64,000 nucleotides of DNA from Formicarius rufipectus (GCA_013399695.1 VXAU01002071.1:2150949-2214948); one strand, 5' to 3'; shown: positions 26,245-37,639, counted from the stretch's first letter. The notes: generated by a model not told the origin, from the letters alone. Program-made: numbers and translations.

Positions 26245-26593
26245 CCCTGTCTGGGGCACAGCGGAGTCCAGCTGGGATGCCCAGAGGGGCCCCTGGGAGC
26301 CTCTCCGTGCCAGACACAGCACTCAGGTTTTCACAGCTCCAATCTGCTGCCTATGCTGCAGGTCATAGACACTGCCCAGGAGTCTGAAACATACTGCTCC
26401 TGTCAGGTGAAATGAAAACAGCTATAAAAAGCTTAGAAAAACATGTGTTTGGGCCAAAACTGGCGTGGGGTTTAGTGGTGTGAGAGAGGTCTTGTCCCAC
26501 TGCTGTGCTTGTGGTGCACAGTGGAAGGCAGCAGTGGAACATGAGGCTGCTCCATCCATATCACACTTTAAAAGTGAATAAAACTGAATATTG

Positions 26594-26708
26594 AATGGGG
26601 ATTTGAGCAACCTGGTCTAGTGGAAGGTGTTTCTGCTCACAGCACAGGCTGCAACAAGGTGGTCTTTAAGGTCCCTTCCAACCCAAGCCATTCTGTGATT
26701 CTATGAAA
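26594..26708 (+). mobile_element. CR1 LINE 3' fragment
   Basis: 'gatttgagcaacctggtcta', 'tggtctttaaggtcccttc' and the intact tail 'ccattctgtgattctatg'. Lies 350 bp after another copy in the same orientation. Confidence 0.9.
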
Positions 26709-29700
26709 ACCAGCATGTTGGTATCAAGGTAACCAAATTTATTATAATTAAACCCTTTCTATATGGATGTAAAATTGCTGGCTATTGCATATCAAGTTAG
26801 CTAAAAACCAGGACAGGGCCATGAATACCAAGATGGGACCAGCACTGTGCTCCTCCCCTGCTTTCCACAGTGTTTGCACCCTGAGATGGGGGGTCCTGGG
26901 GGTCAGAACCTCCTGCAGGACTCAGCAAGGGACCTGGCAAAGCCAGTGCTTACTGTACTGGTGCTTTGGAGAGGGTGGGTAGCTGTTGGCCTCTTGAGGA
27001 GAATGTTTCTGCATGAATTGGATAGCTGATTTTGAATTAATTTTGAATAGTTGTTTCAGTAATTCAGATTGATTTAAGATGCACCCAAGAATAATGCTTT
27101 CATTATAAAACCTCCTGAGCAAAATTTAAATGGTGCTAAATTAAAAACAGCCTCTGTTAAAGCAGGGCTGGTGAGCACAGCAGAGGGATCAGAGATGCAG
27201 GGTCAGGGTAATTTAATTCCTTTGCTTTGTTTCCCCTTCCAGAGAAACTGTTGTACCTGTCTCCTTGGGTTATTAACTTCTAAGGAGCTTGCACATCATC
27301 CTGCATTGCTCTGAACCGATTTGCATAGTAACTCCACCAAAACCAACAGTTATTTATTGATGCAGTGCTTCACCTTCCAGAGGAAATGCATTTTTATTGC
27401 TATTTATTTATGGGTCAGTCTGGAAATTCGATTGTACCCTAAAGATACTGAGGAAACTGGAGCAGTAGCTGATGCACAGTACAGTGGGAGGGTTAATGGT
27501 TTCCTGCTGCTCACCTTGCTTGTTTGTGGTAAATAAACTTTCCATTCTATATAAGTGGAGCTGATTTTTTAATGCCTTAATAACATGAGAGAAGTTATCC
27601 TGTGTATTCCAAATCACTCCCATAAAGCACTTTGTCAAAGCAATGGTGGGATTCCAGTGCCAAGGAAATATTCACTTCTCTGGGTTTAAATGTATCTGTA
27701 TTGAAAAGTAGAAACATAAACATGCATGTATAGTTTTCAGTTAAAAACCTTTGTGCTTTATATTTCTTGCTTTAAATGGTGCCTGAATTATTAAAGGGAG
27801 AAAATACTTAAGATACTGCTAAAAGCTCTGAGTGTTGCTGAAAGACAAGCAGTGAACTGGCAAGCACTCAGTGGGCAAAGTGTGATGGATTAGGAAGCCC
27901 GTTAGAGACCTTGGCTGCAGTTTTGGCAACATCTGTGCAATAGGAATTGCCAGGACTCTCATTAGTGACCAGATCCTTCCAAACATATTGAAATGACTTC
28001 TGAAGGGAGATGTATATGAAATAGTGCCTGAAAGTGCCACCTTGTCCAGGCTGGAAGGATGTCTGGGGAAAAGAAGGGAGCCAGGAGGGTTAACCCTGGA
28101 GGGTTCAGTCATCCAGGAGGGTCAACCACCCACCCCACATGGTGGGAGTGAGGGTGGTGGAAATGACCTGAGGAGAAAGGTTTTGCTTCTAGAGGTCATG
28201 AATTTCAGTGCTGTGATGCCAAATTGTGGGTGAAAGTTGTGGCACAGCCAGTGATTCGTTCCACCAGTGCTGGGAGCCCACTGCAGTCCTGAGCAGCTCC
28301 AAAAATGCCTCTCCAGAGGGGTCCAGCCAGGGCTCTGTGGAGCTGGTCTGGCAGCAATCAGGTTTTTACGGCTCATAGTTGTAACTTCTCTTTCTACCCT
28401 GGGTTTTGGGGGACTGTTTGGCTTCAGGTGCCTGGCTAAGGAAGCACAGGGAGCTGCTGAGTGTGCTCATGGGCAGATGGGTGTTCTCCACCTGCACAGG
28501 GGCTCCTCAGGCTCTGCTCTCATGGAGGTTCCTGAGTTTCTTGTAAATCTGTGATACAACACTGAGTTCAGATGATAGACTCTTTGCTACAGACCCCTAT
28601 TTAATTAAAATCCTGCAAAAAAAAGATCCTAACTACCAGGGAATTAAGCTGTAAGACTTCAACAGCATCTTATAGGTCCCTTCCCAATGAATTTTTACAA
28701 AGCTCTGTTTAAATGTCAAATTTCTTAAATCCATGTCAACTCATTTATAGCACTCATTTATCTATAATTTCTGTGATTACAACAGATTGAGAGCACTTTA
28801 AGGTCCTTGGGAGCACTTCAGTTTGTCTATCTGTGCTTTCAGAAAGGGAGGAAAAGAGACCAAAACTGATCCCCTGTCCTGAGAGGAGCAGACTCAGCTG
28901 CACTCCAGCACGTTCTGCATGTGTTGGGTTTGTTCCCAAGCAACACAGAAGGTCCCCTTGACCCCAACCCTCTTGTCACAAAGATATAACAGCAAATGTG
29001 TGAATGGGCATGTGTAGATAGAAGGATGGGTGTGATTGTTGTTAAACAGAAACCCGAAAATAGAACTGTGTTTTCATGCATTTCCTCTTGTGCAGAGGAC
29101 ACATGAAGAAGCCTCTCAGGGCTGGTGTCCCTCTGAAGATGCTCAGATAAGGTGGTGGGGACAGAAGGGTGAGAACTGACCAGTATGGACCAGTCAGAAT
29201 ATGGAGAGCTGAGCCACTCTGCCGGGCTGCAAAACCCAGCTTCCAGTTCTAAGTAAGCATTGACTTTCCCAGGGTAAGGAGCAGCTTTTGCCATAAACTT
29301 GAAAACTTTGCTTAGATATTAAAAAGGAGGAATCAGAGATCTTTAGGTGACTATGACAAACAAGTTCTACATTTCCACCTAACGAAGAGATTCCGACTGG
29401 ATTCGGTGCCTTTCTGACAGCTGAATTATGATTTTAATAATTTAAAAGTGCTACTGTGAGCCTGTTCATGTGTAATAGACACAGAGAAGTGTTTAAAATC
29501 CCAAGCAGTTTAGAGAAAAAGTGGTCACTGTATTACAAGAATGAGAATTGTCTTCGTCTGAGTATTAAAAGCGTCTGAACCCTCCAGTGGGAAAACTCTT
29601 TGCAAAGTAACTATAAACTTAAAATATTGAAGAGATTGCACTTGATCACAGCTTTGTGACTGCCCAAAGCAGCAGCCTGCAATGCCCACTTTCTTTTACA

Positions 29701-30495
29701 TAACCCTGTCAGGGTGAAGGCTTGGCCTTTCTGCTTACAAAGGTTTTAGTACAGAGCAGCAGAAGCACAAATCTATAATCTCAGTAGAAACACCTGTAAG
29801 ATGGAAATGAAATATAAGGGAAAAAAGTGCCCTCCAGGCTACATTCCCCTCACTTTGATTTCATCGTCTTTGTACCTGTCCACGGGAATGTTTGAAATCC
29901 TACTGCAACCACCACAGCATGCTCAGCTTTCAAACTCACAACTACACACACGCAAGGAGCCCACATCCTGCTCAGTGGAGTGGAAACCAGATCATGTCCT
30001 GGTCACCTCCGAGTGTTTTCAGCACAGTAACCCACAACCTCCATTTGAAGTCACAAATCTGGAGCTCCTGGCACCTCAAGCGATGAAACAATGACCATCA
30101 AAGCAGAGAGACACAACATCCACACCAGCAGCTGGGTGGGAAACCTGCTCCAGGGAACGGCAGGGAAAAGCAGCAGCTCTCTCTGCCAACTCCCTTGTGC
30201 TCGTGTCAACTTCTCTCTCCTGCAGAAGGAGTGCGAACCAGGACCTGCTACTCCACCGCCTTGCTCCTCCTGCACTCATTTACCGCGGTGCCAAGCATTT
30301 GTCAAGTGGGTGGAAGTGCTTTTTCTGTTTTGTACAACTTCACACAAAGCACAGAAGTTGTAAGGCAAAGAACAATCAAGCCCTCCACAGTTCCAGTCCC
30401 TTTTCAAACATGCACCCAGGAAAACTCTGAGGAGCAGCCAAAGTCAAGCTCCCAGTACATGCCCGCCCGCTGCTCAGGGAAAGGAAAAGTGCTAC
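26709..30495. other. Intronic sequence just downstream of KCND3 first coding exon
   Basis: Single-copy, AT-rich at 27000-27800 and 29330-29660. Intronic distance to the exon donor makes splicing elements possible, but I cannot name any. No further exon seen. Confidence 0.55.
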
Positions 30496-30499
30496 TCAC

Positions 30500-31608
30500 C
30501 CCAGTGTTGTCATGGTTACAATAGTGTACCAAAAGGAGGCAGGAATACTGGTGAATTTGCTCGCCGAGGACCCTTTCTCTGCATAAAACATCACAGTTGC
30601 AAAGATGATGATTGCCATAGTGAGGGAAAAGAGGAGAAAGCCAAGCTCGGAGGCACAACTCTTCAAAGTGTAGCCCAAGATTCTCAGGCCTTGGGAGTGG
30701 CGGGAGAACTTGAAAATCCTGAAAACCCTAAAAACCCTTAGAGTCACAAAGGCGCCGCTGACGTCCTCGTTGTTGGTCATCACCAGGCCGATGTAGTACG
30801 GCATGATGGCCACCACGTCGATGATGCTCATCACGCTTCTGATGAACCTGTAGCGACTCGGGGCCGCAAAGAGTCTCAACAGATACTCGACTGTGAAGAT
30901 CATCACGCAGGCCGTGTCCAGGCAGAAGAAAGCCACGGCGTACCTCTCCCCACAGGGAAGCTCCTTGTTGCCCGGCACGGTGCCGCACGGGACGGTCTCC
31001 ACCACGTTGGTGATCACAGAGACGGCAATAAAGAAACCGGTGACGTAGTAAAAGACTAAGGCTAAGGTGCTGGTGTGGGGGTTCTCGAAGGCTCGCCACA
31101 TGGTCTGCCGGAAGCTCAGGGACGGCATGGACCCCTCCTGGTTGTTCTCCGAGTCGTTGTCGTCCATCAGCCGCTCCGCGTTCTCCCGCTTCCTGTCCTT
31201 GTACTCTTCGTAGCAGCAGTCCCCGATGATCTCCGGGAGGATCCCGTAGAAGGCGAGCTCCTCGTCGTAGGCAGAGATGCACTCGTACCTGGGGTAGTGC
31301 AGCTTGCCAGTTCTGTAAAAATTTAAGATGCACCTGAAGACCTCGGGGTCCCGGTCAAAGAAGTACTCCTTGGTGTCCTCGTTGAAGAAGAACTCCTTCT
31401 CGGTGCTGCCCAGGAGAGTGTCCGGGTATCTCTCCAGTGTAGTCCTCCAGGTTTGGAATCGCCTGCCACTCACGTTGAGAATGATCAGCTCATCCTGCCT
31501 CTTGTTTTTCTCTGCTGGAGCCAGTGGCATAGGGCAGTTGGCCACTGGCATCCATCCTATGGCAGCCGCCCTGGCAAAGGGCAACCACGCTGCTACTCCT
31601 GCTGCCAT
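30500..31608 (-). CDS. KCND3: Kv4.3 voltage-gated K+ channel alpha subunit, first coding exon (partial gene)
   Basis: Encodes residues 1-369 plus two bases of codon 370 of a Shal-type (Kv4) channel, which carries somatodendritic A-type and cardiac transient outward K+ current as a plasma-membrane tetramer. Seen: N-terminal hydrophobic segment starting MAAGVAAWLPFARAAAIGWM (the KChIP-binding region in this family); T1 tetramerisation domain about 40-145 with the Zn site H104-x5-C110-x20-C131-C132; S1 about 181-203, S2 223-246, S3 260-277; S4 with R291, R294, R297, K300 and R303 every third residue; S5 321-344; pore helix to TMTTLG. The reading agrees with KCND3 rather than KCND1/2 in the variable stretches (ANCPMPLAPAEKNKRQDE; DNDSENNQE). 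The ATG has A at -3 and G at +4. The frame ends at a GTGAGT donor (30494-30499), so later exons with the filter, S6 and C-terminus lie outside the window. Family identity is from remembered vertebrate Kv4.3; assignment is very secure. Confidence 0.97.
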
Positions 31609-31684
31609 GATGACCCCAGACCTCGTCAGTGCAGAGGGTAATTAGGATGCTCCTGAGACCTGCTGGAAGTCAGATCAGTTCCAT
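31609..31684 (-). other. KCND3: KCND3 5'UTR part of first coding exon, with splice acceptor
   Basis: Immediately upstream of the ATG the minus strand carries a pyrimidine-rich tract ending in GCTCTGTATTTCAG (revcomp of about 31685-31698). This is a strong acceptor, giving 76 nt of leader in this exon. The leader therefore continues in at least one upstream non-coding exon, as is known for mammalian KCND3. The acceptor is inferred from sequence only; no transcript data were available. Confidence 0.75.
31670..31684 (-). other. Candidate 4-codon upstream ORF in KCND3 leader
   Basis: The first bases of the exon read ATG GAA CTG ATC TGA (peptide MELI), 61 nt before the KCND3 start codon. If the acceptor call is right, this minimal uORF is present in every mRNA using this exon. 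Its ATG has G at +4; the -3 base comes from the upstream exon. A translational effect is inference only. Confidence 0.45.
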
Positions 31685-34600
31685 CTGAAATACAGAGCAA
31701 AGCAGAACACAGCACACAGTCAACCAGGGGGTGTCTTGCCCTGTTGTGTTAAAGAGTTTGGTATCAGCACAGACACAAGAATCCAAAACTGGCTCACCTT
31801 CACCTCCCAGTTGAAGAATGATGTTAAAACAAGGCACATGATAATCAGCTCAGTGAGGTTATGGCATTATTATAGATTGAAATTTTGAATAGCAAATGAT
31901 TCCTCATTAAAAACATTTTAAAAGTAGCATAAACACGGTAATTTATATTTGCTTCCTTACAAACAAGCCTAATCCATAATTCCCCAGGTGTAAGACTCAT
32001 GTGTTCATCAGTTTAACTACAGCTGTCAAGAAGGAGCTGGGAACTCCAGTGAAATCAGCTTGCAGCTCACCCCCTGAAATCGAGTGCCACGAAAACCCAC
32101 GGCTGGGCTCAGCTGTGTTTCCAGTCTCAAACAAGTTCAACATGTTCTGAATCTTGCACTGAGAACATCTCTAGTTGAAAGAACTGGAAAAATTCCTCCT
32201 TTTCACTGTTTTTCTTCCACCTTTAATGCAAGACTGGGCCTCAGTGGCAGTTTTTTTGCTACTCTCTTTAATTTAGAGGTGGGCTTTGCTCTTGTGGAGG
32301 GTTGGAGCCCTCCAGCAGACCAGAGGGGAATTCTGGCTTTCAGGAAAACATTGCTCAGAACACCCGAGCAAGAGTCAACTTCAATCCCAGGTGTGAGGGC
32401 TGATGGATTAAGCTACAGAGAAACAGGAACATGGCAATGAGGGAAGCCTCAAGAGTTGGAGAATTTCCTTGCTTATTTGCTGGCTCACAGAGTCAGAAAT
32501 CCTTCAGCTGAAGAACTGAAAGACTCCTGGTTTGAAACGAAGTATGCTTACTGCACTCCTGGATTTTCAGCTGACAAGTACCCCAAGTTGTGCAGACCCT
32601 CAGCCACTGGAAGTCAATATTCTCTTGAAGTTTGAGTAGTTTTTGTGGTTCTGATCTTGCCATGGATTTTCTTTATCTTTTTGATCTTTGGTCAGAGATC
32701 TTACGGTCTTTAACTTTTGTTTTAACTTGCATTTACTTTCATTTCCCTAATGCTTTTCTAACTCTGCCATGAAATTATCCGAAGGAAGGTGCCATTATCA
32801 TATAAGATGCATTAGGAGCTCTATCAAAAGTCAATTTATCAATGGAAATTCCATTGATTCCACTGACTCAGGCCCTCAAAGCTTAATTGTATCTTTGTAG
32901 GCAGTTTTACTCTGAAGTTTTTAAATTGTATGAAAGCTGCCATTCCAGCCACTAAGGCTGCAGCATTATTGATTTCAACAGGCCATCAAAATACTGAATA
33001 AAAAATGATGGAACCAATCTGTGGTGAAAATGACTGAACTGCTCACAGAAATGCTCTTCCTCTTTAGGGCAAATTAACATTCATCACCTTAATGTGGAGC
33101 ATCTTTCTATGCAATTCTACTATCTAAAGGACAATTGAAATCCCTCGTGCAAGCATCTTATTGCTGCTGGAAGAGCTTTTGTAATTATGAAACATATAAT
33201 AATCCATAGTGATGCTTATCCCAAGGAGGCACTTTGCTTATCTACATGGCACTGGAGCAAGAATCCCACAGTATTTCTCTCTAAAGAATTGTTCAATATT
33301 ACAAAGTACTACTTTTTCTCTGGCCCTAAAGAGGGAATTTATTGCGTTGATAGTGCCAGACTGGCAGCCCTGGGGACCAGGCAGAGCACGACGCTGCAAA
33401 CTTGCTCTGCTTGACTTTGAAAAGATCCCAAAGCCTCAGCGGAAAGGGCATCTCCAAGGGCTCAGTGGGCTCAAACTGATGCCTTCTGCCAGCAACGGTG
33501 GATCTTTTAACTTTTATGAAACACTTCAGAACAGGAGGCAGCAAAATAAGAACTATTTCTTTAGTTTCTCACCAAATATAAGCAAATAACTAAGAAACCA
33601 AGATAAAGCATCTTGTTCCTCCTTTCCCTGCTGGTAATCTGTCTTCTCTGCTTTTTAATTTCAATTAACACCAACACAGTCCTTCTACCAGGACTGACTG
33701 GGGATGTAGGGTGACCTAACCTGACCAACTTCATCTCACTGGATCCTCATCTCCCCGGATGTCTCTGGGGAACCACGTTAGAAATCTCTTCTGTACTTTT
33801 ATAACTTTGGTAGTAGATTCCAGGTTACCTACATTAGCTGCTCAGGCACTATAAATACTTCACATATAATTGTTCTAATAAAGCAATGGCAACTCATAAG
33901 TGACTTACACATTTTTTAATCAATTTTTAAAGAAAAAATGGGTCCTTCCACGCTGGCAGTATGTGTAGGGAAGCTATAAATATCTGGGCTATGAAATTGA
34001 GAAGATATTAAAGCCAAAGAGAGGGGTACTCTTTTGTGAAAGTTTAGCTCCCGTTTCTCTGGGTCCAAGAGATGCAGCTGGTGAAGAAAAGAGAGTGAAC
34101 ACAGCTTAGTTTTTCAAGTTGCATCAAATCTGTCCTGTTTGATCCACAAAAGGCAAAAACAAAAAAGAAAGAGAGTCTTTCTTGGCTCTAAGTTTTCTGA
34201 AGAGTGAGAGGGAGAAGAGTAATGAAATCTCTTATGACAAACATTTTGCTTTTCCTTGGCCATAAGTCCTTGGAACTTCACCTGTCCCCAAAACATGAGA
34301 CAGAAAATTAGGAGAGCGATAGGACTGGATTTGTCATTCAGGACTGCACAACCTAAGTTGAGTGAAAAAAAAAAAAGGATAAACTAACAAGTTTAACTAC
34401 AGAATGTGGGAAGAATCCTCTTTTTCTGCCTGCCATGGCTCTGGTAACTGCTATCCAATCTGTTTAGGCTGGAAAGCAACTGGCTGGACTCAAAATCTAC
34501 TGTACTGTCCACAGAGTCTCTTCAGCTCACACAGAAAACAGACACACTTTAATTCTAACAAGCATGTATTTAGCTACACCCATATTTCTAATCTTAATTA

Positions 34601-35519
34601 CCATAATTTCTGCATGTAATTTGAAAGGACCTAGTTAACAACAGACTGGCACCCTGCTGATGACATTTAGAAGACCTGGTACATGCAATAAAATAATTTG
34701 CCTCCTGATTTAAAAAAGTCACTGTTTGTAGAGAAAAGAATCTGTTTTCTTTAGAGATAATTATGAGAACAGTGGAATGGTCAAGCATATTTGATAGAAA
34801 AGGCTGAGGTAGGAGCCACCTGTCCCCCTCCCAGGACTTCCAACCTCGTGTGGGTCCCTCCTGACCACCACTGGCTCCGCAGTCTGTCTGTGCTGCAGCC
34901 ACTCTCTGGTTTCATCCCGGTTTGAAATTAAAACCTGACAGGCATGGGAGGTCAGGAAAGCTCTGGAGGAAAACTTCAGAGAACAGTTATGTCTGTTCAC
35001 CTAAAGTGTCAAGAAATAAAGGATGGATTCTTACCCCATGAGCTCCCACGGCAATGCCACACTCACTAATTTTCTCTTCATCATGGCAGGAAAGCAGAAC
35101 CAAACAAGAAATCTCAGTGCTCCCCTTTCTAGAAGCAGACAGGGATGATTGGAAATCTGCCCCACAAACATACTGTGAGTTTCTTGATGAGACACTGCAA
35201 ATGGAAGTGAAGAGCCTTGACATCATTCCTTCTTCCCTCTCCTGTCCTTGTTGGGTCAGGCTCAGGCAGCAAAGAGACATTTGCTTTAAAGCAAAATATG
35301 TCAGCCAAGACTCGACATCCTCGGTCAGTCACACATCCTCTCCCTTCACATCCACATCAGAAAATAAAACTTTCTGCAGAGCAGTCACTCCCTCAGTCTG
35401 CTGGAGAGATTTAGGAGCAAAAGCAACAGGCTTAGGAGAAATGCATGCAAACTTCTCCTCTCCCTCCCTCGCAGTCAGCCCCGAGAGCCCCATCTTGCCG
35501 GCTCGCAGCGCTGCCTTAC
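31685..35519 (-). other. KCND3: KCND3 5'UTR intron (candidate)
   Basis: Lies between the candidate donor CAG|GTAAGG at 35519/35520 and the acceptor at 31685. About 3.8 kb, mostly AT-rich single-copy sequence. No CR1, no coding potential and no RNA gene were recognised. Around 32640-33180 the base composition and TAAT/ATTA content look like conserved non-coding DNA, and a 19-bp palindrome sits at 32839-32857. Other possible donors on the minus strand (GGGGTAAGA near 35033; ACTGGTAAGA near 36353) mean the leader could be spliced in more than one way. Confidence 0.55.
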
Positions 35520-35668
35520 CTGGCAAAGAGAGACACTCGGCGCCCAAAAGTAGGGCTAAATCTGGGGAAGTGGAAGGAAGGGGGAGCAGTCACTCCTCCG
35601 GATAAAAGGTGAACTGTGCTGCCTGCCTCTTGACTCTCTCTCTCAATGCAGTCAGAAGCAATCAGTAA
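35520..35668 (-). other. KCND3: Candidate KCND3 non-coding leader exon
   Basis: The 3' boundary is a near-perfect donor, TTTGCCAG|GTAAGGC (minus strand, junction 35520/35519). The 5' boundary is uncertain. In one model, transcription starts about 30 nt downstream of the TATA-like box at 35691-35698, giving roughly 150 nt. In the other, an acceptor CCACTTCCCCAG|ATTTAG at 35561/35562 makes a 42-nt internal exon (35520-35561). A (GA)6 run lies within the first model. No ATG-initiated conserved frame is seen, consistent with 5'UTR. Confidence 0.4.
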
Positions 35669-35690
35669 ATGCGATCATCATTGTGAAAGT

Positions 35691-35698
35691 ATATATAG
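35691..35698 (-). promoter_or_regulatory. TATA-like box upstream of candidate KCND3 leader exon
   Basis: Minus strand reads CTATATATAC at 35690-35699, inside the left shoulder of a CpG-rich region and about 170 nt upstream of the consensus donor at 35520. Placement is right for a start site near 35660-35668. The element could also be incidental AT-rich sequence; no start-site data. Confidence 0.35.
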
Positions 35699-35699
35699 A

Positions 35700-37043
35700 G
35701 AGATGACTAAACAGCTTCTCCCTCATTACTGCCGAGACGGAGGCTCTCCCTGCCTCTCTCGCCCGAGCTCGCTTGGCTTTGCGCCCTCCCCTTCCAGGAG
35801 CGCTCGGAGCTTTGCCCTCGCTGCCTGATCCAGCTGGGAATGGCAGCCCGGGCCGGAGAGGGATGAGGGGGATAGGGCAGGGGCGGCAGGGCAGGGAGAT
35901 GCAGCCGGCGGGTCCGGGCAGGCAGGGTGTGGAGCGCGGCTGAAGAAGGGCGGCGTGAGCTGGCGGGGACCCTGGCAAACGAAGTCGTTAAATACACACC
36001 AGAGCCTACCCTGCATGCTAATGTGCCAGCAGGGGCAAGGGGGGGATGAAGGGGGGAAAAGTACGGGATGAACTTCACGGGTCCCTCCCGGAGCTCCCTG
36101 TGTGTCCCTGGCTCTCGGACAATGCAGGGACAACACGGGAGAGGTTCCTTCTGGACAAGAAAATGAGCTATTCCTCCAGCATCACAAACCTACAACCGAC
36201 ACCTTAGCCAGAGCGGGAGGTTCAGGAATAAAAAGAAATAATTCAGATTTAAACCCATCTCTCCTTTTCTGCTTCTCCCCTTTGCCTTCCCACCACCTTC
36301 CCTTTCCCCCTCGTCGTGCTGTTCTGGTTTGCCCCTGCTCCTTGGCAGCTCTTACCAGTCCTGTCTCCACACCACCTCAGCATCCCTCTTTTATCCACGG
36401 TCAGAAGTTGGACTCGGCACGCTCGGAGACCTGGCAGCCTCTCTCATTTATCTGTTTGCCGGCGAACGTCCATTAAGTAAATACCTATAAGCCCGAATCA
36501 GGGCGAGCCAGCCTTGCCCCGCTCTGCCGGGCAGCTCCCGGCGGTGACGGATGCGCCGCAGCGATAGTTGGTGACTTCCATAAAGTCAGACAAATACCTA
36601 CACGAGCGAGCGGAGCGCGGCTGCCTCGCCATTGCCTTCCCCAGCCAGCACCGCTCCTCCTCGCCGGGAGTGCGGGGCTCGAGCGGCGGGACCGAGGGAG
36701 AGGAGAGGGGCAGAGAGGGGCGCGGGGCTGGGAGCCCACCGGGGGCACCGCGCCTGCCCCTCGCTCCCCCCCGCCGCCTCCCCCGCCCCGGGGCCGGTGT
36801 CCCCCTCATCCCTCGGGGCCGGTGTCCCCCGCATCCCCTGCGATCGGTGTCCCCGCATCTCTCGGGGCCGGTGTCCACTCATCCCTCCGGACCTACGTCC
36901 CCCGCATCCCCCGCGATCGGTGTCCCCCGCATCCCTCGGGGCGGTGTCCCCCGCATCCCCCGCGATCTGTGCCTCTCCCTCCACCCCGCCGCCCTCCTGG
37001 CGGACCCCTCCTCACCTCCACAGGGCGCTCCCGGCCGCGGCCG
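35700..37043. promoter_or_regulatory. CpG-rich promoter-type region 5' of KCND3
   Basis: GC-rich and CpG-rich compared with the flanking intron, especially 35780-36000 and 36490-37043, with several GGGCGG/CCGCCC-like sites (for example near 35879). It is cut by the assembly gap at 37044. Position 4 to 5.5 kb upstream of the KCND3 start codon makes it the likely promoter CpG island. A second minus-strand donor-like site (GACTG|GTAAGA near 36353) supports alternative first exons. Confidence 0.65.
36787..36975. repeat. Minisatellite, ~25-bp GC-rich unit, next to the assembly gap
   Basis: About seven and a half copies of a unit like cggtgtcccccgcatccct. Two unit types are interleaved irregularly, one starting cggggc and one starting gcgatc. 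Unit lengths range about 23-27 bp. It produces spurious proline/arginine-rich frames on both strands that run into the gap. Confidence 0.8.
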
Positions 37044-37639
37044 NNNNNNNNNNNNNNNNNNNNNNNNNNNNNNNNNNNNNNNNNNNNNNNNNNNNNNNNN
37101 NNNNNNNNNNNNNNNNNNNNNNNNNNNNNNNNNNNNNNNNNNNNNNNNNNNNNNNNNNNNNNNNNNNNNNNNNNNNNNNNNNNNNNNNNNNNNNNNNNNN
37201 NNNNNNNNNNNNNNNNNNNNNNNNNNNNNNNNNNNNNNNNNNNNNNNNNNNNNNNNNNNNNNNNNNNNNNNNNNNNNNNNNNNNNNNNNNNNNNNNNNNN
37301 NNNNNNNNNNNNNNNNNNNNNNNNNNNNNNNNNNNNNNNNNNNNNNNNNNNNNNNNNNNNNNNNNNNNNNNNNNNNNNNNNNNNNNNNNNNNNNNNNNNN
37401 NNNNNNNNNNNNNNNNNNNNNNNNNNNNNNNNNNNNNNNNNNNNNNNNNNNNNNNNNNNNNNNNNNNNNNNNNNNNNNNNNNNNNNNNNNNNNNNNNNNN
37501 NNNNNNNNNNNNNNNNNNNNNNNNNNNNNNNNNNNNNNNNNNNNNNNNNNNNNNNNNNNNNNNNNNNNNNNNNNNNNNNNNNNNNNNNNNNNNNNNNNNN
37601 NNNNNNNNNNNNNNNNNNNNNNNNNNNNNNNNNNNNNNN
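37044..37639. other. Assembly gap (596 N)
   Basis: Unsequenced bases in a CpG-rich, repeat-rich context. The size is as written in the assembly and may be an estimate. Any frames crossing it are artefacts. Confidence 0.99.

Larger units (their letters stand above)
1..30499 (-). other. KCND3: KCND3 intron following the first coding exon (3' end outside window)
   Basis: Begins at the GTGAGT donor (30494-30499) and runs off the left edge without any segment recognisable as a further KCND3 coding exon: the expected next exon would begin with the filter sequence YGDMVPKT, which is not seen in any frame. The phase is 2 (intron after the second base of Gly370). A very long intron here fits the known structure of KCND genes. 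It contains nine CR1 fragments, one short minisatellite and several AT-rich blocks listed separately. Confidence 0.9.

Noticed and set aside
25750..26415. 221-codon plus-strand frame
   Set aside because: Its second half is the CR1 3' region at 25920-26244, which is normally low in stops.
30728..31645. Overlapping frames on both strands within the KCND3 exon (201 codons on minus, up to 105 on plus)
   Set aside because: They are shadow frames of the KCND3 coding sequence with no domain of their own.
36640..36665. RE1/NRSF-like half site (cagcacc) in the CpG-rich region
   Set aside because: The right half (ggacag) is absent at any accepted spacing.
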